A stretch of 13,220 nucleotides of DNA from contig JAPKXV010000312.1 of NCBI GenBank assembly GCA_026394635.1, positions 1-13,220 on the forward strand, written 5' to 3'. The stretch comes from Methanoregula sp. GTDB lineage: Archaea > Halobacteriota > Methanomicrobia > Methanomicrobiales > Methanospirillaceae. Positions 1 to 6,101 of this stretch are shown here, in pieces (positions within the stretch are counted from its first letter, which is position 1; each line of letters begins with the position of its first letter). Position numbers and translations under genes: made by a program. The notes beneath the pieces are model-generated. The model was not told the origin of the DNA, did not search any database, and was given only the letters and a program-made list of their open reading frames with translations.

Positions 1-198
1 CAGTTCGTTATATCCCATGATGGCCGTGAGCTGGTTGAGGACATCGTGACGGGTTACGCTGCCTACGATCTCCAGTTTTTTTTCTGCAAACACAAGCGCC
101 CGCACCAGATCAGCAGAAGCCGGTTCACAAGGGCCGGAAGTTCCGCTCGCACCATCATTAATTTTATTATTCCGGAAGTCTGTTGGGTCAGGAGACAT
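1..198 (-). CDS. Histidine kinase, N-terminal part (runs off left edge)
   Basis: The minus strand is open from an ATG at 196-198 to the window edge, giving 66 residues with no stop. Residues 47-66 contain TRHDVLNQLTAIMGYNEL, a clear HisKA-type dimerisation and phosphoacceptor H-box with His51 as the likely phosphorylated residue; the upstream stretch (about 28-46) is a short amphipathic helix. There is no signal peptide, membrane segment or PAS domain before the H-box, so the part seen is a short cytoplasmic N-terminus. The ATPase domain would lie outside the window. The start is uncertain: a GGTGA sits only two bases before the ATG, and an in-frame GTG lies two codons upstream; the next upstream in-frame stop is a TAG near 283-285. 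The role (autophosphorylation and transfer to a response regulator) follows from the family; the signal sensed is unknown. Confidence 0.75.
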   Translation of the reverse strand, partial: MSPDPTDFRNNKINDGASGTSGPCEPASADLVRALVFAEKKLEIVGSVTRHDVLNQLTAIMGYNEL

Positions 199-402
199 GC
201 TCACCAGATGTATGGATCGTCGTTCCCTGCACACAAAACAGGGGATGTTCGTATACACTACTCTGTATCATTAACAATTAAACTAACCATAATCATGGGG
301 GGATTTCCGGTTCAGCAGGTGTCCGGGTGCAGGACCCAACAGAAAAAGAACTATTGCAGGACAGAGCCCAAATTACCGGAGCCAGAGATCCGTGATCACC
401 CC
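199..402. promoter_or_regulatory. Divergent intergenic region (histidine kinase / cofG)
   Basis: This 204-base spacer separates the minus-strand histidine kinase from plus-strand cofG. An AT-rich block at about 264-289 (core TTAACAATTAAAC) is the only good candidate for archaeal TATA elements in either direction. If it drives cofG, transcription would begin near 295-305 and leave an untranslated leader of roughly 100 bases before the ATG at 403, or it could give a near-leaderless message starting at the in-frame ATG at 295. No clear riboswitch fold was recognised in the leader. Promoter assignment is inference. Confidence 0.4.
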
Positions 403-1389
403 ATGGCACACCGCACCATAACCTATTCCCGCAACATCTTCCTCCCGCTCACCACCGTCTGCCGGAACCGGTGCGGGTACTGCTGCTTCCGCACACCAGC
501 GCAGGAAGGGTGCCTGCTCGCGCCGGAGGTTGTCGAAGAGACGGTTAAAAAAGGGGCTGCTCTGGGATGCACCGAGGCACTTTTTACCTTCGGCGAGCGC
601 CCCGATCTCGAACCCGAATTTGCCGGGTATCTCCGGAAAACGGGTTACCGGAGATTCCTTGACTATGTATATGCAATGTGCGAGCGATCCATTGGATACG
701 GTGTGCTCCCGCACACCAATGCCGGTATTCTCACCTACGATGAGATGGCGAAGTTGCGGGAAGTGAACGCAAGCATGGGGATCATGCTCGAGACCACGGC
801 TGACATTCCCGCTCACCGGAACTCACCTGGAAAAAAGCCGGAAGTCCGGATTGCGATGATGGAGGATGCCGGCAGGCTGAAGATCCCGTTTACCACCGGG
901 CTCCTGCTGGGCATCGGTGAGACATTTGCCGATCGCGAAGACTCGCTTACGGTCATCCGCGACCTGCACCGGCGCTTCGGGCATATACAGGAAGTGATCA
1001 TCCAGAACTTCTGCCCCAAGCCCGGCACCCCGATGGCAGGCAACCCCGTGCCGACAACACAAGAGATCTGCGCAACCATCCGGCTCGCCCGCGAGATCCT
1101 TTGCCGCGATATCGCCATCCAGATCCCCCCCAACCTCATCGATGCGCAGGTGCTCATCCCCTGCGGGGTGGATGACCTCGGTGGAATCTCCCCGCTCACG
1201 ATCGATTATGTGAACCCGGAGCACCCATGGCCGGAGATTGGCCGGCTTAAGGATCTTATCGGAGACGCGGACCTCAGGGAGCGCCTCTGTATCTACCCTC
1301 AATTCATTGAGCGGGGCTGGTACCCTCCCGTTCTGCAACCTCTAATAAACAGGCTCGCACATACATTAGATCAGAGGAAACATCCGTGA
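403..1389 (+). CDS. cofG: 7,8-didemethyl-8-hydroxy-5-deazariboflavin (FO) synthase subunit 1
   Basis: CofG is the radical-SAM subunit that, with CofH, makes FO, the deazaflavin chromophore of coenzyme F420 used in methanogenesis. The 328-residue product carries the radical-SAM cluster motif CRNRCGYC (CX3CX2C, Cys20, 24 and 27) in the family context LTTVCRNRCGYCCFR. Further CofG blocks are HTNAGILTYDEM, LETTA...SPGKKPEVR, IPFTTGLLLGIGET and QNFCPKPGTPM. The ATG at 403 is chosen because homologues begin a few residues before the TYSRN motif. The frame is open far upstream (to before base 46), and an ATG at 295 would add 36 residues, but that extension does not look like family sequence. A weak GTGAT lies at 392-396. 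No cofH is visible nearby. The stop overlaps the purC start. Confidence 0.93.
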   Translation: MAHRTITYSRNIFLPLTTVCRNRCGYCCFRTPAQEGCLLAPEVVEETVKKGAALGCTEALFTFGERPDLEPEFAGYLRKTGYRRFLDYVYAMCERSIGYGVLPHTNAGILTYDEMAKLREVNASMGIMLETTADIPAHRNSPGKKPEVRIAMMEDAGRLKIPFTTGLLLGIGETFADREDSLTVIRDLHRRFGHIQEVIIQNFCPKPGTPMAGNPVPTTQEICATIRLAREILCRDIAIQIPPNLIDAQVLIPCGVDDLGGISPLTIDYVNPEHPWPEIGRLKDLIGDADLRERLCIYPQFIERGWYPPVLQPLINRLAHTLDQRKHP

Positions 1390-2090
1390 AGCAGCGTGAC
1401 CTGTTATACGAGGGCAAGGCGAAGTCCGTGTACCGCACAGAAAAAAAAGGCAGGCTGATCGTCAGGTTCCGCCATGACATCACCGCCTTCGACGGCGGGA
1501 AAAAGGATGTGCTGCAGGACAAGGGCAGTTACAATGCCCGCGTGTCCGCATTCTTTTTTAAATACCTTGAAAAACACGGGGTAAAAACCCATTTTGTCAG
1601 CATGCTTGACGACCGCACGATGGTCGTGCGGGAACTTACCATGATCCCGCTCGAGGTGATCGTCCGGAACGTTGCTGCAGGGTCGATCGTCCGCAACTAC
1701 CCGTTTAAAGAGGGCACAAAACTCGATCCGCCCGTCATTGTCATCGATTACAAGGATGATTCGCGGCATGACCCGATGCTCAACGACGATATCATTACCG
1801 CCCTCAAACTCTGCACACAGGGAGAACTTAAAAAGGTCAAGGCTGTTGCGCTGAAGGTCAATGACCTGCTCGCTGGCCTTCTTGCAGAACAGGACATAAC
1901 GCTCGTGGACTTCAAGATGGAGTTTGGCAGGCAGGGAAAGACGATCTACCTTGGCGACGAGATCTCCATGGACTCGATGCGCCTCTGGGACAAAAAGACC
2001 GGTGAATCACTGGACAAGGATGTGTACCGCTTCGACAAGGGAGACGTCATGGCGACCTACAACCGGGTGGCAAAACGGATCATCGAATAG
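1386..2090 (+). CDS. purC: Phosphoribosylaminoimidazole-succinocarboxamide (SAICAR) synthase
   Basis: PurC joins CAIR and aspartate using ATP in de novo purine synthesis. The 234-residue protein is the normal length for the short archaeal/bacterial form. It opens with the ATP-binding LLYEGKAKSVY strand-loop and contains ITAFDGGKKD, VRNVAAGS (substrate-binding loop), HDPMLNDD, LVDFKMEFGR and DEISMDSMRLWD, in the family order. The start is GTG at 1386, overlapping the cofG stop by four bases (GTGA), with a GAGG Shine-Dalgarno at 1374-1377. The two genes are therefore almost certainly translated in a coupled way. An A8 run at 1441-1448 is within the frame and harmless. The gene ends in TAG. Confidence 0.95.
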   Translation: MKQRDLLYEGKAKSVYRTEKKGRLIVRFRHDITAFDGGKKDVLQDKGSYNARVSAFFFKYLEKHGVKTHFVSMLDDRTMVVRELTMIPLEVIVRNVAAGSIVRNYPFKEGTKLDPPVIVIDYKDDSRHDPMLNDDIITALKLCTQGELKKVKAVALKVNDLLAGLLAEQDITLVDFKMEFGRQGKTIYLGDEISMDSMRLWDKKTGESLDKDVYRFDKGDVMATYNRVAKRIIE

Positions 2091-2129
2091 CACCTGTAAC
2101 GCTGATGGGAAAAATTCGGGAGGGAAACA

Positions 2130-2177
2130 ATGAAAAACTTTGACTCCACGATCGGGCACATCGAACGCAAAGCATAA
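2130..2177 (+). other. Possible 15-codon small ORF with strong ribosome binding site
   Basis: A GGGAGGG Shine-Dalgarno at 2118-2124 stands five bases before an ATG that opens 15 codons (MKNFDSTIGHIERKA) ending in TAA. It lies in the 146-base gap between purC and the FTR-like gene. The binding site is better than those of several real genes in the window, but the peptide has no recognisable family. It could be a leader peptide, a gene remnant or chance. Confidence 0.25.
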
Positions 2178-2185
2178 CGTGTCAG

Positions 2186-2194
2186 GTAAAATAC
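2186..2194 (+). promoter_or_regulatory. Possible TATA element for the FTR-like gene
   Basis: An AT-rich stretch (GTAAAATAC) lies about 43 bases before the ATG at 2237, a workable distance for an archaeal TATA box with a short leader. No other promoter candidate is visible in the gap after purC. Weak, position-based evidence only. Confidence 0.25.
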
Positions 2195-2236
2195 AATCCA
2201 CACAGAACGGGAAAATTAAAAAAAGGTCGGGATAGG

Positions 2237-2518
2237 ATGAAAGAAGAAAATACTGATGAAGCGGATATGCTGAAATGGGCGAAGGCCTACGCACATGAAC
2301 ACGGCTGGGCACTCAATCCCGATGAAAAACAGCTTGCCACGGTGATCCGTGGGCTTGTCAGGAACACAACAAAGTTCGGGCACAAGTACTGCCCATGCCG
2401 GCTCCGGAGCGGAGACAAGGAAAAAGACCGGGCGATCGAATGCCCGTGCGTGTATCACAAGGACGAGATTGCAAACGAGGGCAGCTGCCACTGCAAGCTC
2501 TACGTTAAGAAAGAATAA
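2237..2518 (+). CDS. Ferredoxin:thioredoxin reductase catalytic-subunit-like protein (ferredoxin:disulfide reductase)
   Basis: The product has 93 residues and six cysteines in the FTR catalytic-chain signature: CPC (52-54), CPC (69-71) and CHC (84-86), preceded by the ATVIRGLVRNTTKFG helix. In this family four cysteines hold a [4Fe-4S] cluster and two form a redox disulfide that passes electrons from ferredoxin to a thioredoxin-like partner. Methanogen versions work without the variable subunit found in plants and cyanobacteria, and none is seen here. Spacing is CPC-X14-CPC-X12-CHC rather than the CPC-X16-CPC-X8-CHC of the plastid enzyme. The first 25 residues are charged and soluble. It probably has its own transcription start, since the gap after purC is 146 bases. 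The thioredoxin partner is not in the window. Confidence 0.85.
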   Translation: MKEENTDEADMLKWAKAYAHEHGWALNPDEKQLATVIRGLVRNTTKFGHKYCPCRLRSGDKEKDRAIECPCVYHKDEIANEGSCHCKLYVKKE

Positions 2519-2523
2519 CAGCC

Positions 2524-2550
2524 GGGAACTTTTCCCTTGAACTCTTTTTT
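2524..2550 (+). terminator. Probable terminator after the FTR-like gene
   Basis: A small hairpin (GGGAA at 2524-2528, loop, TTCCC at 2532-2536) is followed by T6 at 2545-2550. Oligo-T is the usual archaeal termination signal. It ends directly at the ATG of the broken glycosylase gene, so it may also limit readthrough into it. Confidence 0.4.
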
Positions 2551-3062
2551 ATGCACCCTGAAGAATCCGGTGCAGGGTCTCTTATCCGTAACGGGCAGGC
2601 ACCGGTTGTCGGCCATGCACCACGTCTTCTCATTCTCGGCAGTTTCCCCGGTAAAAGATCCCTCATTCATACACAGTACTATGCCCACCCGCAGAACCAG
2701 TTCTGGCAGATCATGGAATCACTCCTTGGCGTTGACCGTCACCTGCCCTATGCAGACCGCATCGGGGAGTTGGTCCGGTACCGCATTGCACTCTGGGACG
2801 TTATCGCCGCCTGATACAGGGAGGGAAGTACTGATCACTGTATCAAAGACCCGGTATTCAATCCCCTGAAAAACCTGCTCGAGTCCCCCCGACAATCCAT
2901 GCCATTATGTCCAACGGTGCAACTGCTGCACGGTATGGGGCCAAGCTCCGGATTATGGAAAGCATCCACCTGATCCCGTTGCCCTCCACGAGCCCTGCAA
3001 ACGCCCGGTGTACTCTTGCAGAAAAGACCGGACGCTGGGAAATCATTGGGGAATTCCTCTGA
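2551..3062 (+). pseudogene. DNA glycosylase of the family-6 / hypoxanthine-DNA glycosylase type, disrupted
   Basis: Reading from ATG 2551, the protein has the N-terminal blocks of this uracil-DNA-glycosylase branch: LILGSFPGKRSL, then YYAHPQNQFW (Asn49 is the likely active-site Asn) and RIALWDV. The frame stops at TGA 2812-2814, then continues in the same frame with recognisable family sequence (YREGSTDHCIKDP). After the C6 run at 2885-2890 the family sequence moves to another frame (IHAIMSNGATAARYG, then LPSTSPANA and a final GRWEIIGEF), ending at TGA 3060-3062. Restoring one C in the run joins the two parts. Intact, the product would be about 170 residues and would excise deaminated bases from DNA. 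Two independent lesions make it a pseudogene unless the sequence is wrong. No Shine-Dalgarno precedes the ATG. Confidence 0.8.
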
Positions 3063-3104
3063 CAATAAAGAGAGAGCCAGAGGATAAAGAGAAGAGAATA
3101 AGGT
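3063..3104 (-). terminator. Convergent spacer, possible ubiB terminator
   Basis: This 42-base gap separates the convergent glycosylase remnant and the ABC1 kinase. The minus strand is almost pure pyrimidine with several short T runs (CTTTATTG near its end), which could end the kinase transcript. There is no clear hairpin. Confidence 0.3.
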
Positions 3105-4757
3105 CTACCGTTCCAGCCGGAACTTCAGGAATATGACATGGTAGATCGCATAGAACCCGACGAGCACCGCAGCGCTGTACCCGAGGATCGCCAGCCAGAA
3201 CACCTCTTTTGGCAGAGTTAAGGAAGACGAGATGAGGATAAGCGAAGATCCGACGACAAGAGCTGCCACGACAAGCCCGATCATCAGCTTGTCGCTCGCG
3301 CGGTCAAGTGCCATCTGGAGCTTCTGGATATCGGTATCGACAACCTCGAGCCTGACCGTACCGGTAGAGAGGCGTTTTAGCATCAGGTTCACGTTGCGCG
3401 GGAGGTCGAACATCGCGTCAACTGCTTCCATCATCGAGTTGGACGCCCGCTTCACGTATGCGGCTGAAAGGTTATTGGTGTCGGCGAGTTTGGTCAGGTA
3501 AGGGGTGATCTCTTTTCCGAAATTAAAAAATGGATCGAGACGCACGCCGATGTCCAGCACCATCATAAAGACCTTCAGGAGGAGCATCAGGTTCATCGGC
3601 ACTTTGAGCCGGTATCTCCGCATCGTTTCGGTGAGCTCAGTGACCATCAGCCCGAAATTGAACTGATGTACCCGGTCTCCGCCGAAGTCATGTATCATGA
3701 TGTAGAGATCATCCCGAAGCGGTTCGCGGTCCACTTCGTTGATCTGGATACCGAATCCCTCAAGGGACTTGAGCATCAGCTCGATATCCTCGGTCACCAG
3801 AGCAAAGAGCAAATTGATGAAGATCTGCCGTTTCTCCGGGCGCAGGACACCGACGATGCCAAAGTCCAGAAAGACGACATCCCCATCTTTTGTCACGAGC
3901 AGGTTTCCGGGGTGGGGGTCTCCATGGAAAAAGCCATCCTCGAAGATCATCTTGAGGTACGCATGGAACCCGCGGACGCCTACCTCATGCGGGTCGACGT
4001 TCATGCCCTGGATCGCCTCAACATTATCGATCCGCACTCCTTCGATGAACTCCATCACGAGCACGCGGGTCGAGGAGTACTCCCAGTAGATCTTCGGGAA
4101 CCCTATGCCGGGAACATCCTTGAAATTGCGGGACATCCTCTCAGCGTTGCGGGCGTCCCGCATGAAGTCAAGTTCCTTTCTGATCTGCTGGGCGAAGTCC
4201 TCGACCATGCCGATGGGGTTGTATACCCGCACCTCGGGAAAGACCGCATCGAACCGATCTGCCATCGAAGTAAGGATCGCAAGATCGGTCTCGATCACAT
4301 CAGGAATGTTGGGGCGCTGGACTTTGAGAGCAACCCTCGTCCCGTCCTTGAGCACTGCGCAGTGAACCTGCCCGATAGAGGCAGAGGCAAGCGGTGCCTC
4401 GTCAATCTCCAAGAACCAGTCATCGATATTCGGGCAGGTCTGCAGGATCACCTCCTTAACATCGGAAAATGGCAGGGGTTTGGCATGGTCCTGGAGTTTT
4501 TTAAGCTCTTCGATCAGCTCGGGCGGCAGGAGCTCCGTCCTTGTGCTCATGATCTGCCCGAACTTGACAAACGTGGGGCCGAGCTCTTCTACTGCGAGGC
4601 GTATCCGCTCATAAACGCTTGAAGTTTCAGACGGACCGCCGGCTGTGGGGAGACGGAATCGGGGTTTTCCCGGAAACAACTTCTCCAGCGCTATGCCAAA
4701 ACCGTACTTGCCCAGGATGTCCACGATCTGGGCGTACCGCCGGATCTGTGTGACCAT
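3105..4757 (-). CDS. ubiB: ABC1/UbiB/ADCK-family atypical protein kinase-like membrane protein
   Basis: The 550-residue product shows the hallmarks of UbiB/COQ8: KFGQ (65-68, the family's KxGQ helix), a small-residue nucleotide loop ASAS (124-127, in PLASASIGQVH), the ATP-contacting Lys145 in VALKVQRP, an ELDF segment, the catalytic loop HGDPHPGNL (about 290) and the metal-binding FLDFG. Two hydrophobic segments near residues 497-519 and 526-548 anchor it to the membrane by the C-terminus. In bacteria and mitochondria the family has ATPase activity supporting ubiquinone synthesis; methanogens of this kind are not known to make ubiquinone, so the substrate here is unknown and a role with other prenyl lipids is only inference. 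The start is ATG 4755-4757, without a clear Shine-Dalgarno. The gene ends in TAG. The symbol is the family name, not a claim of ubiquinone synthesis. Confidence 0.88.
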   Translation of the reverse strand: MVTQIRRYAQIVDILGKYGFGIALEKLFPGKPRFRLPTAGGPSETSSVYERIRLAVEELGPTFVKFGQIMSTRTELLPPELIEELKKLQDHAKPLPFSDVKEVILQTCPNIDDWFLEIDEAPLASASIGQVHCAVLKDGTRVALKVQRPNIPDVIETDLAILTSMADRFDAVFPEVRVYNPIGMVEDFAQQIRKELDFMRDARNAERMSRNFKDVPGIGFPKIYWEYSSTRVLVMEFIEGVRIDNVEAIQGMNVDPHEVGVRGFHAYLKMIFEDGFFHGDPHPGNLLVTKDGDVVFLDFGIVGVLRPEKRQIFINLLFALVTEDIELMLKSLEGFGIQINEVDREPLRDDLYIMIHDFGGDRVHQFNFGLMVTELTETMRRYRLKVPMNLMLLLKVFMMVLDIGVRLDPFFNFGKEITPYLTKLADTNNLSAAYVKRASNSMMEAVDAMFDLPRNVNLMLKRLSTGTVRLEVVDTDIQKLQMALDRASDKLMIGLVVAALVVGSSLILISSSLTLPKEVFWLAILGYSAAVLVGFYAIYHVIFLKFRLER

Positions 4758-4796
4758 GCGTAGTGATTGGTTGTCAGCCTACTTAACCATCACGTC

Positions 4797-4810
4797 TTAA
4801 ATTATTTATT
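4797..4810 (-). promoter_or_regulatory. Likely TATA promoter of the ABC1 kinase gene
   Basis: Read on the minus strand this is AATAAATAATTTAA, the most AT-rich stretch near the gene and about 40 bases before its ATG. It lies just after the T-tracts that would end the methyltransferase transcript, so the kinase gene probably has its own start. Confidence 0.5.
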
Positions 4811-4815
4811 GCCGG

Positions 4816-4829
4816 AAAAATCAAAAAAA
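4816..4829 (-). terminator. Oligo-T terminator of the methyltransferase gene
   Basis: Just after the methyltransferase stop, the minus strand has T7 (4823-4829) and T5 (4816-4820) separated by two bases. Successive U-tracts without a needed hairpin are typical of archaeal termination. Confidence 0.6.
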
Positions 4830-4834
4830 CGGAG

Positions 4835-5968
4835 TCAGGGCTCTTTTCTGAACACCACAATCCGGTTCGTGTTGGTGCCACAACCCATGTTATTCACACC
4901 CCAGATATGGGAAGTCTTGGTGAATGCCTGCGTGTTGATCATGACCGCTTTGCAGGAAAACCCGGCAGTGATCCCGAGCGGGACGACGTGCTCCTCAAGC
5001 CGGACGGTCCCTTTTCTCACCTCGCCGACTTCAAATGCCACCCACCCGCCGGGTGCTGTTACCCGGTAGAGTTCACAAAACACATCTGCCATCACTGCCT
5101 TCCACCCATCCACTGTCCTCGCCATCGTGATGATCTTTCCTATTGCATCACTCTCGAGCCCGTTGAACCAGCACCGGAGCCAGTTGTCGCCACGGTACTG
5201 GACGATGTCAAGGAATGGGGGGGATGTGACCGTGAGCTGCACGGTGTCATCGGGGATTTCAGGAGTCTTCCGTGCATCGCAGGTAAGGAACCGGGCCCGT
5301 GTTCCGGCAAAGTTCAGGGCTCTTATCTGGGGGCCGGTCAGTGTCCGCAGCAGGCTCTTTGTTTTTTTGGCAATTAGCCGGTGCGTGTCCCGGTATTCCG
5401 GCACCTGAGTCCGGCGTTCATTGATACGTCTCTGACTCTCCTGCGAGACTGCCTGGTTGGGCGGGAGGGTATACACCGAGAAGAAACCCGGAGAATGCCC
5501 GGTCAGACGGTTGGTCGCAACCATCGCGATCCACCGGTCAACGGCATCCTCTGATCCCACCCCCCGTCTCCGGCACAGGTATGCCCTGATCCCGGCAATC
5601 TCACGTTCTGTTTTTTCATGATAGAACATCGAAAGGTCGACCGCTCCGGGCTCTCCGTCACGGGGGAGCGCAAGCAGGCGCCCCTCAACCGCTGCAACCG
5701 TTGGAGGGAAGAACCGCGGTTCGGTCATCATCCGGGAGAGAGGGTTTGCGTCGTTGGCGATGACATTGCGCCCGAGAAGCCCTGCCTCAATAACCGTCGT
5801 CCCCCTCCCGGAGAACGGGTCGTATACGGTGTCGCCTTTTCTGGTCAGAAGCCCGATAAAAAACCGGGGGATCTGGGGTTTGAAGCAGGCACGGTATGAG
5901 ATCTGCATGCCCGCTACAGGATACAGTACTGGCCCGGGTTCTGGTCTTTTCTGAACCCGGGCTGACAA
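4835..5968 (-). CDS. SAM-dependent DNA methyltransferase, probable N4-cytosine/N6-adenine type, orphan
   Basis: From the TTG at 5966-5968 the frame gives 377 residues. The SAM-binding motif I is DPFSGRGTT (50-58), followed by an acidic strand end near NDAN (72-75). The catalytic motif IV is TSPPF (248-252), the (S/T)PP(Y/F) form typical of N4-cytosine enzymes. The C-terminus FTKTSHIWG...GTNTNRIVVF is a familiar ending of this family. Motif I precedes motif IV with about 190 residues between, which could hold the target-recognition part. No restriction endonuclease or specificity subunit is adjacent. The start is unsure: an in-frame stop lies seven codons before the TTG, ATG 5906-5908 (residue 21) is an alternative, and the neighbouring frame suggests a frameshifted N-terminus from ATG 6012-6014. 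An RNA target cannot be excluded. Confidence 0.72.
   Translation of the reverse strand: MSARVQKRPEPGPVLYPVAGMQISYRACFKPQIPRFFIGLLTRKGDTVYDPFSGRGTTVIEAGLLGRNVIANDANPLSRMMTEPRFFPPTVAAVEGRLLALPRDGEPGAVDLSMFYHEKTEREIAGIRAYLCRRRGVGSEDAVDRWIAMVATNRLTGHSPGFFSVYTLPPNQAVSQESQRRINERRTQVPEYRDTHRLIAKKTKSLLRTLTGPQIRALNFAGTRARFLTCDARKTPEIPDDTVQLTVTSPPFLDIVQYRGDNWLRCWFNGLESDAIGKIITMARTVDGWKAVMADVFCELYRVTAPGGWVAFEVGEVRKGTVRLEEHVVPLGITAGFSCKAVMINTQAFTKTSHIWGVNNMGCGTNTNRIVVFRKEP
5932..5962 (-). repeat. Perfect 10-bp inverted repeat (hairpin) at the 5' end of the methyltransferase gene
   Basis: GCCCGGGTTC (5932-5941) is the exact reverse complement of GAACCCGGGC (5953-5962), with an 11-base spacer. The message would fold into a stable GC-rich stem a few bases after the TTG codon. 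It lies where the apparent coding frame changes. Confidence 0.75.
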
Positions 5969-6087
5969 AGCCTGCCAGGTACCTGTTCAGGTCAAGTGTG
6001 CGGGAACCTGCCATTCGAATCGCCCCTGTTACAAGATACATTGGGGAAGTGAACGTATAGCCTCTGTGATAGGTGACAATACGATCG

Positions 6088-6093
6088 AAAAAA
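6088..6093 (-). terminator. Oligo-T terminator after gltX
   Basis: The minus strand has T6 eight bases after the gltX stop. It is the first such tract after the long lipid/RNA operon and probably marks its end. Confidence 0.5.
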
Positions 6094-6101
6094 TGGTGAG
6101 A

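Noticed and set aside
46..402. Upstream extension of the cofG frame to a start at base 46
   Set aside because: The added residues do not resemble CofG, and bases 1-198 are coding on the other strand for a histidine kinase with a clear H-box.
2812..2814. TGA in the glycosylase gene as selenocysteine
   Set aside because: A second lesion downstream destroys the frame anyway, and no selenocysteine machinery is in view; the adjacent inverted repeat is noted as a low-interest finding.
3666..4622. 318-codon plus-strand frame opposite the ABC1 kinase
   Set aside because: It lies entirely within the kinase gene, whose motifs are unambiguous; no recognisable domain in the antisense frame.
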